In this document: positions 32,301 through 44,300 of the stretch, one piece after another
Numbering within the stretch: position 1 is the stretch's first letter
Layout: each line of letters begins with the position of its first letter
Source: Mesorhabditis belari
Taxonomy: Eukaryota > Nematoda > Chromadorea > Rhabditida > Rhabditidae
Assembly: GCA_958450365.1 (NCBI GenBank)
Contig: CAUEEP010000905.1
Location: 946,501-1,010,500, forward strand
Length of the DNA stretch: 64,000 nt
Direction of reading: 5' to 3'
The notes under the pieces: generated by a model
Databases searched by the model: none
Told to the model about the DNA's origin: nothing
Seen by the model: the letters and a program-made list of their open reading frames with translations, nothing else
Made by a program: the position numbers and the translations under genes

Positions 32301-35300
32301 CGAGCGGGTTAAGATCTGGGCGATTTGAAGGCCATTCTTCTTTGGTGAGGTAGCTTGGGAAGTTGTACTCCAAAAAGGCTTGTCTTGCCTCCATGCGCAA
32401 GTGCCCAGTCTTGTCTGAACACCATGTTGCAATTTTTTGCTTCCAAAGCATAACTTCTTTGCTAAGAATCTCATCCTCATAAATTTTGGCATTTATTTTC
32501 ACATTTTTTCAATGAAAATTTGAGAAATCCTGCGGTGGAGATAGCACCGCAAACCATCACTTCTTTCGGAAAAAGCGCTTTGGTATCCACTTTTCGTTTA
32601 TGAGAAGCCTTCATAGCTGGACTGATCAGTTGGCAGTCATTTTGAGAGTTGCGGGCTTTCTCGATGGTAAAAATTTTTCATCTGACCAGAGGACATCTTC
32701 CGGGCGGCGCATTTTGACAACAACTTGTTGCAAATCGTAAGTGGCGATTCATCTGATAGATATTGAAGTCGCCTTTTTTTACGATAACTACAAAGTCTAA
32801 GCGAATGTTTTACAATCCTTTGAACAGTTGCTGGACCAATACCGAGATCCTCGGCCATGGAGTTCATGCTAAGACCGTCGTTTCGCTGGATTCGTTTTTT
32901 GATGATTTCCTTCATGGCCTTGACATTGACTGACGGTTTGTGACCTGCTTTTAGTTTCCCCTTGACGTTTCCAGTTGTTTTCCATAATTTGACGATATGC
33001 TGAACAGTTCGTAACGGAACACCAAGTCGATGAGCGATCGCCGAGTTCTTGACTCAAAGTTTGGCAAGATGAGCGATTCCTTCTCGATGAATACTCGCTT
33101 TCATAATGATCTGGAATAAAAGAAGATTGTATCAAAAATGAAAGCCAAGAACATGTAAAAATAGAAAAACATAAAAACAACATCGGAACTTTTGATTTCA
33201 TAGAAGTGAGATTGACTAAAGTTACACGCAAATACTTTTAGGCCAGTGTTGAAGAGGCAAAAATTGTCAGAGGAAAAGACTAAGAGGGAAATTGGGTCTA
33301 ATGCTTCTAGAGTCGAAATTTTGGAAGTAATTCAAATCTCAAACGAGGCAGAGTGAAATTTAAATATCATTTCAAAGGAACAAATGCGTGTGCCTAAAAA
33401 GCAGATGAGAAAAAAAAGAAATGATATAAAGAGAAGACGAATAAAAGAATCACAATTAGTATACAAAATTCCCTCCCATTTGGTTCGATATCTAAGAAAA
33501 TGAAATGAAACAGACTACGGGACGTTTCTAGTGACAACCCGGACGGACAGACAGACAGACGTCGAAGGCGCGCTTTAGAAAACGACAATTTTGCGCGAAT
33601 CCGTTTTTCCCTACAGATTTAGATTGTTTATTCACGTTTTCTTAAAAAGATCAATTATATTCTTCCATTTTTTTTTTCTTCTCTTCATTCAAATCGCTTC
33701 TTTGATCACTTTTTTTGAGAATCGGAGAACATTTGCTAATTAGTGGAGGCTCGTAAATTACCCAGAATACAATGGCTGTATTCTGGCAGAAGCCATCAAG
33801 AAAAAGCCGATTATTTTTCATCCCCAAACTTCTATTCAATTCTTTTTCTTATCAGTGATCATTTTCCAATTCAAACCTTATGGCTAATGCCAGACTAAGC
33901 CGATTTTGCTTGGGGAAAATAAGCGATAAAAATAGTTAAAGATGAAATCTTTGAGTGAAATTTGACCTAAAGCAGCATTCCGAAAGCATTCCGAAAAGCG
34001 ATTTGTTATAAAATCACGCTTATATCATAATTATTATATTATAAAGATTGATATTTACCGAAAAAGTACTGATAGATTGGAGTTGAACAAATATAAACAC
34101 AGAGCAAGAAATAGCGATGTCTTGGGAGATGAATTTTAGATTTCTAAATATTAGGTTGATGCATAAGTGTTTTTGTTCCTTTTCGTCTGCCGTTTCAAGC
34201 CAACAAATGCACCAATTAAACTACGGTTGATTTCATTAGAAAAAGCAATTATTTTTCTGCAAAATAACATTAAAACGGGTTTAAAAATATTTAATGCCTG
34301 GATTTTCTTGAGAGTATGAAGTCGGGTAGTCAAAAAGGGCTAACTCGATGATGCGGTTTAGGCTCAGGCTCAGGCTCAGGCTCAGGCTAAGCCTCAGCCT
34401 AAGCCTGAGCCTGAGCCTGAGCGGTTTAGACACCTTAGCTAAAGAAAACCTATCTTCGTGTCAATAGATAAAAGATAGAACACAAAAAGTTAGGTGTATA
34501 GCCAAATTTTCAGAGAAATTCATTCAGCCAATTTTTCCGTAGAGTTTTTTTATAGATTTTTACGAAAAAGGCGTTTTTCACTCTCGAATTTGCTTCAAAG
34601 TGAACCGAAATTCATTTAAAAAGATGCAAATTGAACAAAAAAACACTTTTTATTTAGAGAAAAGCATAGGTTAATTGGTGAATTTGTTACTTTTTAACAG
34701 AAGTACGAAAAAAACGAAAAGACTTATGCATCAACCTAATATGTAAACTTGTTTACAGTGGGCTGCTGCAAATGGAGCCGCCGTTTTCGACATCGAGCAT
34801 CGCTTCTACGGAAAGAGTCAGCCATTCCCGTGAGTGTTTGACTGTAGAGATTGCTTTGTTTTACCTGTTTTACCTGATGATTAACGATTCGGATAAGCTA
34901 CAGTACCGGACAATGAAATATGATATTTGAAAAACGATCGTCACTTTCGCGCGTCTGTAACTCCCTTGTCTTTGAGTTTAAACTATTAGTGTTATACATT
35001 TTCTGAAAGCTCTTTTCAAGGGCTACACAATGGTAATATTAATATTTAGAAATACGGTAAAGACAAAGGAGTTATAGACGCGCAAAAGTGACGATCTTTT
35101 TTCAATTATGATATTTTATTGTCCAGTAGTGTATCTATTATAAAATCACTATCATTAGATGCGCCAAGTCTTTCTCTATCGATTGGTACAAAAACTATTT
35201 AAATTGAACAGTCGTACACCAAGAAATTTGAGCTCAAATTTAGATTGCCAATAGGAAAAGGGGCGGAGCTTAGGGGCTTATATACACGCTCCGCCTCTTT

Positions 35301-38300
35301 GCCATCGCCATAACTTTGAGCTCAAATTTCTTGGTGTTGGGCTATTCAATTTAAATAGCTCTTGTACTAATCGATAGAGAAAGACTTGACGCATCTAATG
35401 CTATTAAAAAGATTTGAATTGAACAGCTAAGCACTAAGAAATTTGAGCCTAAAGTTAAATTGCTAATGGCAAAGGGTCAATCAAATGTCCAACAATCCTA
35501 ACCATAAGCCTAGTTCAGTCAGCCCACGGGATTTTAGCATTGTGCATATTTCATTCAGTCCACTGAACGGAACTAGACAAACCGAGCCGGGCTCGATGGC
35601 GCTACAGAGCCCAGTCAAAACTTGACACTACTAATCGAGTTACTAGCTGATTCCTTTACTGGTATCAAGATCTGATTCTTCAGAACCCAATCCGTGGAGA
35701 ATTTGAAATATCTTTCATCTCGACAAGCCATTGAGGACATCGCTTACTTTATTAAATTCATCAATAAACAGAATGGATGGACTGGTACAAAATGGGTGGT
35801 GTTCGGAGGATCGTACTCGGGTAATTTTTGAAGTTAAAGTTTAGAAAATGTCATCTAGTCATCTTTTATTGTCATCTAGTCATATCTGTGAGTCATTTTC
35901 CTAAATTTTATTAAATTTAGGTGCACTAGCTGCATGGTTCCGTCAATTGCATCCAGAGTTGGCTGCAGGAGCTGTTGGTTCTTCGGGACCTGTTCAAGCG
36001 ACTGTTGATTTTTACCGTACGTCGCTTAGTTTCCATTCCAGAATTCGAGAATTCCAATTCCAGAATATCTGCAAGTTGTCGAGAATTCTCTTTCCTACAA
36101 TGGCACCGATAATGCGAAGGGATGGAGCTTTGGTTCAGCTGATTGCTTGGCTGCTGTGAAAACCGCTTATGCAGTGAGTTTCTTATGTTTCTTATGCAGA
36201 AAGTGAAGATAGAATCTGATAGTTATCTGTGCTAAAGGTGCAGCAAGATATAACTGAAAGCAATCAATCAAATCGATCAATCAAATCAAGCCAATTTCTC
36301 CCTCTTTTAGCAAGTGTACACGATGATGCAATCACCAGATACCCGAGATCAATTGAGTGACACTTTCGGGTGAGAATTAGATAAAAATTATTAGGCTTTT
36401 GACCATTTCCAGACTCTGGCCTCCATTGAACAACCTAACCCTCAACTACAACGATATCCAGAACTTCTATCAGTTGATTTTCGGCAATTTTCAAGACATC
36501 ATACAATACTCGAATGATAGGGTAAGAAAAATGAGCTGTTATAGCTGAAAAATAAGCTGAACAATAAGAAAATGGGTTAACGGGATTAAAGCGGTAGTGT
36601 AAAGGTCTACTATGTCTAGAGTCTAGATCTTGTAAGTCTAGATTATCTTTGTACCAGCACTAGCACTGTCTTAGCCAAGCTTACCCAAGCTTAGCCAAGC
36701 CTAACCATTGCTAAAGTTGCAAAAAAGGGTGGTCGCGATGATCCAATGAGCATTGGGCCAATTTGTGCTATGATGACTGCTAGCGATCCATGGAGTGGCC
36801 TCATCAGTGTCGTCAAATACCTCAACACTGATGGACAAGGAAACTTTGTGAGTTCAGCTATCTATCCAGCTATCTATTCAATTTCAATCTAGGGCCTTTC
36901 CAACAACTACACAGCCGACATCGAGATGTTGAAAGATGAGTCGTACAATGATTTGAATCTCGGTAAGGGAAATTGATCAACTAGAGACTTTCAAAGTCTT
37001 CTTTTTCAAGCTGCTGCCCGTAGTTGGATCTGGCAAACTTGTACAGAGTTTGGCTATTATCAATCAACCGATTATACCCAGGGAGTCTTTGGTGGCACAT
37101 CACCGTTGAGGTGAGTTATATTTTATCCCAGAATTTTGTTCTCTGATCTATATAAGCGCAAAAATCCATTGTATAACTAGTATTTGTTTACTGCAGTATT
37201 TGTTTACTAGTTTCTAGATCCTCTGATCTAGATAGGCTTCTATTTGATCTGAAAATCGGTCATTTAGCAGATCGGAAGAATACTTAGGTACCTAGTTTAG
37301 TTTAGAATTTATTTCCTCTTAAGATTAATCACTTTATCGTGCTACTGAGCTCAGAAAACATTTCAGCGTCTCAATCAACTCCTGTATCGATATCTATGGC
37401 CCACAATTCACCGCCGATTACATTAGTCAAGCGGTGAAAGACACAAATGCTTACTATGGAGGAGCTGATGGATATTGGGTAAAAGATTTCTAGAAATATA
37501 ATAGCTACCGTAGTACTGTGATCAGAGCTGTGCGGTTCTGGATCTGGATCGGGTTTAGGCCCGGGATTCGGTCTGCTTTTCCGAGCCAAACTCGAAATCC
37601 GGTTCCGGAATCTTTTTGAGACGAATCTCCGGATCCGGGTTTTTTTTGGATCACCACATTTCTGACTGTGATAGATCGATAAGCAGATCGAAAACTTGAA
37701 TTCAGGGTACGAATGTAGTGCTACCGAACGGAGATCTCGATCCATGGCATGCGCTTGGTCGTTATCAATCCGATTACTACTCACAGACCACTTATCTCAT
37801 TGAGGGTTTGTTTTTGATATAAACAATAATCTAAAAACACAATAACGACAGTTATCGTATAAGACACAATTTTCTAGGCAGTGCCCATTGTGGAGATATG
37901 TACACGCCAGGGCCGGGAGACAGCCGATACACTGTGGTGAGTGAGTTTAATAAGAAGTTACACTTTAGAGTTACAAAGTAGATTAAAAGTAGATTCTCGA
38001 GTTTTCAGATCCATGCTCTCATCGCTCGTCACATTAGCAACTGGGTGAACGGGCCACCAGAAGTGTCGGAAGGTTTGGCTTTGGTTTTATGGATTTGGAT
38101 GGATTTCTGATGGATATTGGGATAGTAACCTGAGCCTAGGGATGGTTCAGCTTAGGGATAGATCAGCTTAGGCATAGATCAGCTTAGGCATAGGTCAGCT
38201 TAGGCATAGATCAGTTTAGGCATAGATAAGCTTAGGCATAGATCAGCTTAGGCATAGATCAGGGCATAGATCAGCTTAGGCATAGATCAAGCCAAAGCTA

Positions 38301-41300
38301 GACTCTGTTCTTGCTGCAAATTCAAGCCAGACTCAGTTTTCCTGTTCTTCAATTAAGCATTCGGTTATCCATGGTCCATTTGGTCTGGTTTAGCTGATAG
38401 TTTAGAATTTTGTTGACTAGGATAACATAATAGGACAAAAATTGATTCAAGTTTAATTGGATTTCCAGTTTCCTTCATTTCATTCACCTTTAGCCCTTCT
38501 CCCCTCAGCCGTCGAGAGAAAAGCGCAAGAAGTTGCACGAATAGAGAAGAAATTCCCGAGCGAGCACAAGCCATTCACTCCAACAATCACTCAATTGGGC
38601 AAAAAGTTGCCACTTGATGTAGGGGTTTTTGTAAAAGTATGGCAAAGTTTAAAAGGATTTTCAGAACGGCGAAAAGTACTATCCGGTGAGTCGAAAGGTG
38701 CCAATGTTGAGGAATCGACCGAGAGTGTTGACACCAGATTTTGTATGTTCATTTTACAACAATGAATCAATTTTGAAGATTCAGAACTTGATAGACGCTG
38801 ATCTTTCCGGGTATTCAGCATTCACGTTCACGCAACCATTGTGTCATTTCAACAATAGGATTCCAGACACTTTCCAGCAGGTAAAATCGATTTTAAACTG
38901 AACAGATTTGCTTAAAATTGACTTGGCTTTGATCTAGACTGGCTTTGATCTAGACTGGCTTTGATCTAGACTGGCTTTGATCTAGACTGGCTTTGATCTA
39001 GACTGGCTTTGATCTAGACTGGCTTTGATCTAGACTGGCTTTGATCTAGACTGGCTTTGATCTAGACTGGCTTTGATCTAGACTGGCTTTGATCTAGACT
39101 GGCTTTGATCTAGACTCATGACTTGGCTTTGTGCTCTACAATGAAAACATATCCTTTCTGGTGCACGGAAAAGGTTATTTAATTGATGTTTAGCGATGGT
39201 GGAAGAATACGAAATGGGCAAAAGCAGGTGGGCCGAATTTCTTGATGATTGGAGGAGAAGGGCCAGCAAATCCAGCAAAGTGAGTGGCATTAGTGAGTGG
39301 CATTGAAAAGTTTCAAGTAGTTCAATGCAAAAAACTTTATCTTTAGATGGGTTCTCAACGAGGAAATCACCTATTTGAAGCAAGCTGCTCAATACGGAGC
39401 CACCGTTTACTACATGGAACATCGATGCTATGGAGAGAGTCACGATTTAGGGTAAACAGCGGTTTATTAATCAAATAACAATCAAATCTCAATCAAATAT
39501 CAATCAAATATCAATTAAACATCAAATATCAAACATAATAAACAAACAAAAACTTAAAATAGAGCAAATTCAAGTGGTTAAACATCAAAATAAAACTAAA
39601 AGAAAAGGAAGGAATCGAACCTGAGCAAAAGACCGATCGATCGTTTTGGAAAGGAGACTCTTATCCACTAGACCACAAGGGCACTTGTCGACGGGCTTTC
39701 GACGGGCGTTATATCTGATCTTTACCCTCTGATTTCTCTCCAAAACTTGTTCACTAGATTTTGCAAAAATTGCATGATTCCGAATCATTTTCAAAAAACG
39801 GATAGCAGTATCGGAATCAGCGTAAAATTCTGCATATATGTCATTTGGCTATCACAGCTTTATTAAAACTTTGCACTAACATTTTTAAAGTAATCCATTC
39901 AGCAACTCCACTTATAAAACCGATTACGTGATGTTATTCTGTAATTCCTGGCAATCACTTTGGGATGTGAAGCTTTTCATTGAAACCATCAACTATCGAG
40001 AGGGAAATACGGCACCGTGGTTCACGTTTGGAGGATCGTATTCTGGTGGGTTTGCCTTTTTCGTTTCCCTTTTTGGTTTGCCTTTTTAGATTCCCATCAT
40101 TGTTCTGTAGTTCTGTTCTGTAGAGTGAACGCTTTGAAAGCTCAGTTTATAGTCAAAAACAATTTCTCTGGTCAGGTATGCTCTCATTGTGGGCTCGAAA
40201 CAAATTCCCGAATTTGATCGCTGGCGCTGTCGGCAGTTCGGCTCCAATCAACATCAAACTCGACTTCTACGGTGTGCAAGAAATTTTGATTGATCAAATT
40301 GAGAATCATGCATGAATCTGATGATAGAATTCAATTTAAAGCATCAAAATTTAGCCACAAAGTTAGCCTCAAAGTTAGCCTCAAAGTTAGCTTCAAAGTT
40401 AGCCTCCAAGTTAGCCTCAAAGTTAGCCTCTAAAGTTAGCTTCAAAGTTAGCCTCAAAGTTAGCCTCTAGAGTCAGCCTCAAAGTTAGCAAAACTTCTGA
40501 AACTCCTCAAATCTCTTGCAGAGTACTTGACAGTTGTTGACAACTCAATTCGTATGTATGACAACGATTGCGCCGAGTTGGTGAAGGTAAGGAAAGGAAA
40601 ACTTTGATATAATGTTTTCGCAAAGTAAAGACGATAGTTTCAATTCACTTCAAAGCATCAAAACATTAAAATTTTCAAAATAAAATAATTTCTAGTCTGG
40701 TTTCGATCAAATGCAACAACTTTCCCTTTCACCTGGTGGAATCAAAAATCTCTCCGATATTTTTACGTTCGTTCTTATGGATTTCAAAATGAGATTTATT
40801 TTAGCCTTAATCCAGCCTGGGATGAAACGTCTGTCTTATTAGAGATCGATCGGCAATTCTTCTTCAGTAATATTTATGGAGCTTTCCAGGGTGCTGTGCA
40901 ATACGCTGGAGATAATACTGGAGTTCGTTTTTAGAATAGAAATAATAGAATGGCTAGAACCAGATCTAGAACCAGATCTATTTAGGTTGATGCAAAAGTC
41001 TTTTTCATTTTTTTCGTACTTCTTTTGAAAAATAACAAAGTGATCAATTAACCTATGGTTTGCTCTAAATGAAAAGTGTTTATTGTTCAATTTCCCATCT
41101 TTTTAAGTCAATTTGGGTTCACTTTCAAGCAAATTCGAGAGTGAAAACGGGTTTTTCATAAAAATCTATAAAAACCTCTATAAAGAAATTGGCTGAATCA
41201 ATTTCTCTGAAAATCTGAAAAAATATCTAACTTTTTGTGCTCTATCTTTTATTTATTAACATCAAGATTGGTTTCCTTAGCTAAAGCGTCTAAAATGCAT

Positions 41301-44300
41301 CATCGAGCCGTCGCCTTTTTTTGACTACCCGACTTCAGGCTCTCAAAAAAATCTAGACATAAGACATTTTAAACTCGTTTTAATGTCATTTTGCAGAAAA
41401 ATAATTGGCCTTTCGAATGCAATAAACCGTTGTTCAATTGGTGCATTTGTTACTTTTGAACGGAAGTACGAAAAAAATGAAAAAGACTTTTGCATCAACC
41501 TAATAGAACAGATCTAGAAACAGATCTAGAACAGATCTAGAACCAGATCTAGAACAGATCTAGAACAGATCTAGAACCAGATCTAGAACCAGATCTAGAA
41601 CAGGTCTAGAAAGAGATCTAGAACCAGATCTAGAACCAGATCTAGAAACAGATCTAGAAACAGATCTAGAAACACATTCTTGGCTTTAGTGGTACGCGAA
41701 CAATGAGGGAGATATTGGAGGCGTTTGTGCTATAATGAGAAACAATTCGGATGATCCACTTGGCGGAGTGGCTGCTGTAAACGCGTGAGTGATTTGGAAG
41801 CGATTGAAATGCAAAGCTATTCGTTAGATACAAGAATTGATTAAAGTTGAATGTGAACTGTATCTAGATAAATCTCAATTCTTTTCCAGATACATGTGGC
41901 AATACTATGCCGGTCCAGATGATGTCTTCAGCACCTTCAACAATTACACTGAGATGATCATCGCGTTGAGAGATAGTGAGTTTGAAATAAAAAGTTGAAA
42001 TAAAGTTAAGAAATTGCAAGAAAGAGTAGATTTCCGATCTAGAACAGATCTAGAAACAGATCTAGAACAGATCTAGAACAGATCTAGAAACAGTTCTGGT
42101 GAATGCTTTATTGTTGATTTCTGAAAACTTGAATATTTAAAAGTCTCTCAACTCGTTTTTAGCTACAAGGGAACCTTCCCAAATTACCCACGAGTTACAA
42201 TATGAATTAAGTGCCAAAAGAAAGGCTGAATTGTACGTTGTACTGTACGTTCAGAAGCTGTTTTTAAAAGCCGCAAAACGCACAAAGTTATAGCCATTTG
42301 AATTTCGAAAAAATGAAGGCTTTTCTCGAATTTTTTTGTCAGTGGAAAGGCTTTCCATTCCAGAAGTCAGCTCGTAGCCTAGTGATTCAGTCAGCTCGTA
42401 GCCTCGTAGCCAGAGTCAGCTAGTAGCTTAGTATGCTTGCTCTCAGAACTCTTTGATCTTGGTTCCGATTCGCCAGCAGTCAAACTTTTTTTGATTTTTA
42501 GAAATTTGTATGATGTAACTCGTGGGTAACTTGAGAAAGTTCCCTTTTTATCCAAAAAAGCTACCACCTCCATTTTAGTCTCGGCTGGAGCTGATCGCAC
42601 GTGGACCTATCAAACTTGCGTCGAGTTTGGCTTCTTCCAATCGAGTGACTCTGGATACAATATTTTTGGATCACCGACACCAGTCAAGTGAGTGAAGTTA
42701 AGATAAGAAATTACGGGATAGGAATAGAAATAGAAATAGAATGATCCAGAGATTCGGTAAAATGAATATCTTTAATCAATTTTCGATCCTGATCCAATCC
42801 CGATCCTGATCCAATCCCGATCCTGATCTCTCATCTCTCATCTGATCTCTCAAGTACAAATCTACAGCTGAATTTCTTTTTTCTACCATTTACAAAGAGA
42901 AATCTCTGTAAAATCTCTGCTCTTTTTTGCGGAAAACAAAAAGAAAATTAGTTTCTAGAGAAAGCTAGAAGTTAGCTAGCTTTCTAGAAAACATTTAGAG
43001 CTTGACTTTCTTTTCAAAAGTCATTTAAACTCATAGTCTTAAAGTTGGAACGATGCAAAAGATAGAGACAGATGAGAGATGAGAGATGAGAGATCAGGAT
43101 CGGGAATTGATTAAAGATATTCATTACGATATTGTTTCGAGTCAAGATTATGGTAGTTTTCGAAAGAAAAGAAATACAAATATTCAAATTCTATAGAAAT
43201 TCTATAGAAATTCTATAGAAATGCTTTCTTTGCAGCATGTTCCTCCAAATGTGTTACGATATTTTCGGCGAACAGCGAGACGGTAACGTGATTGAAGGAA
43301 GCGACTACTCAACAAAGCAAATCCAATCCGATATCAACGATCACTACAATTTCTTCACCGCCACATTTAATGTAAGATTTCAATGCAAAATTCTATGAAT
43401 ATCTGTCTAGATTTCAAATATTGTGGCTCCAAATGGAAACGTTGATCCATGGCATGCGTTGGGACTGTTGAAAGCGACAGCCAGCGGGCAAACGATCATT
43501 TCAATTAACGGTAAGAGTGTCATTTGTGCTGTAACGGAAGTATTCTGTCTACAGTAAGATGTAGACACTACAGACTACAGACTACAGACACTACAGACTA
43601 CAGACACTACAGACTACAGACACTACAGACTACAGACACTACAGACTACAGACACTACAGACTACAGACACTACAGACTACAGACACTACAGACTACAGA
43701 CACTACAGACTACAGACACTACAGACTACAGACACTACAGACTACAGACTGCTATTGTACTGTACAGTAAAGTCTACAGTACATTAGCACACTACAGTAT
43801 CCCAGTAACAGATTACAGTGCCCAATCAGTATCAGTAACAGAAAAAACCTGTAACCGACTAGTAAATGCTACAGTAACTGGCCAGGAACAGGCTACAGTA
43901 ACCTGCAATGGAAAGCTACCGTAATCTGTCTGTAACAGTACTCAGCTAAAGTAATCCGTTAAAATTTCCGTAAATCTTAAATTCCAGCCACCGCTCACTG
44001 CGCCGATATGTACCCAGAGAGAGACACCGATCCACAAGGGTTGAAGGTGCAAAGAAATTCATTTGTTTTTGGAATGATCAACAAGTAAATCATTTTAGGA
44101 TGCTCGCATGACGATCAGCTCACTTTTGGGTCAATGGATTTCGCAACTAACCACACCAAGCCAAAACCCCAGCACCGATACACCGGCGACAGTGTCTGGT
44201 CCAACAATGGGTCCACAAACAGGTGAGCTGCATAAGAAGTGAACTACAAGAACGCTAACACAGTAGACTAATCTATATCTAGATTCTGGAGTATTGTAGT

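Noticed and set aside
37371..37784. 137-codon minus-strand ORF
   Set aside because: Antisense of two well-supported S28 exons and the intron between them.
39585..39794. Minus-strand ORF in an S28 intron
   Set aside because: It overlaps the tRNA-like module and has no other coding features.
43524..43787. Repetitive ORF (TDTTDYRHYRLQ-type)
   Set aside because: Produced by the 16-bp intron minisatellite of the S28 gene.
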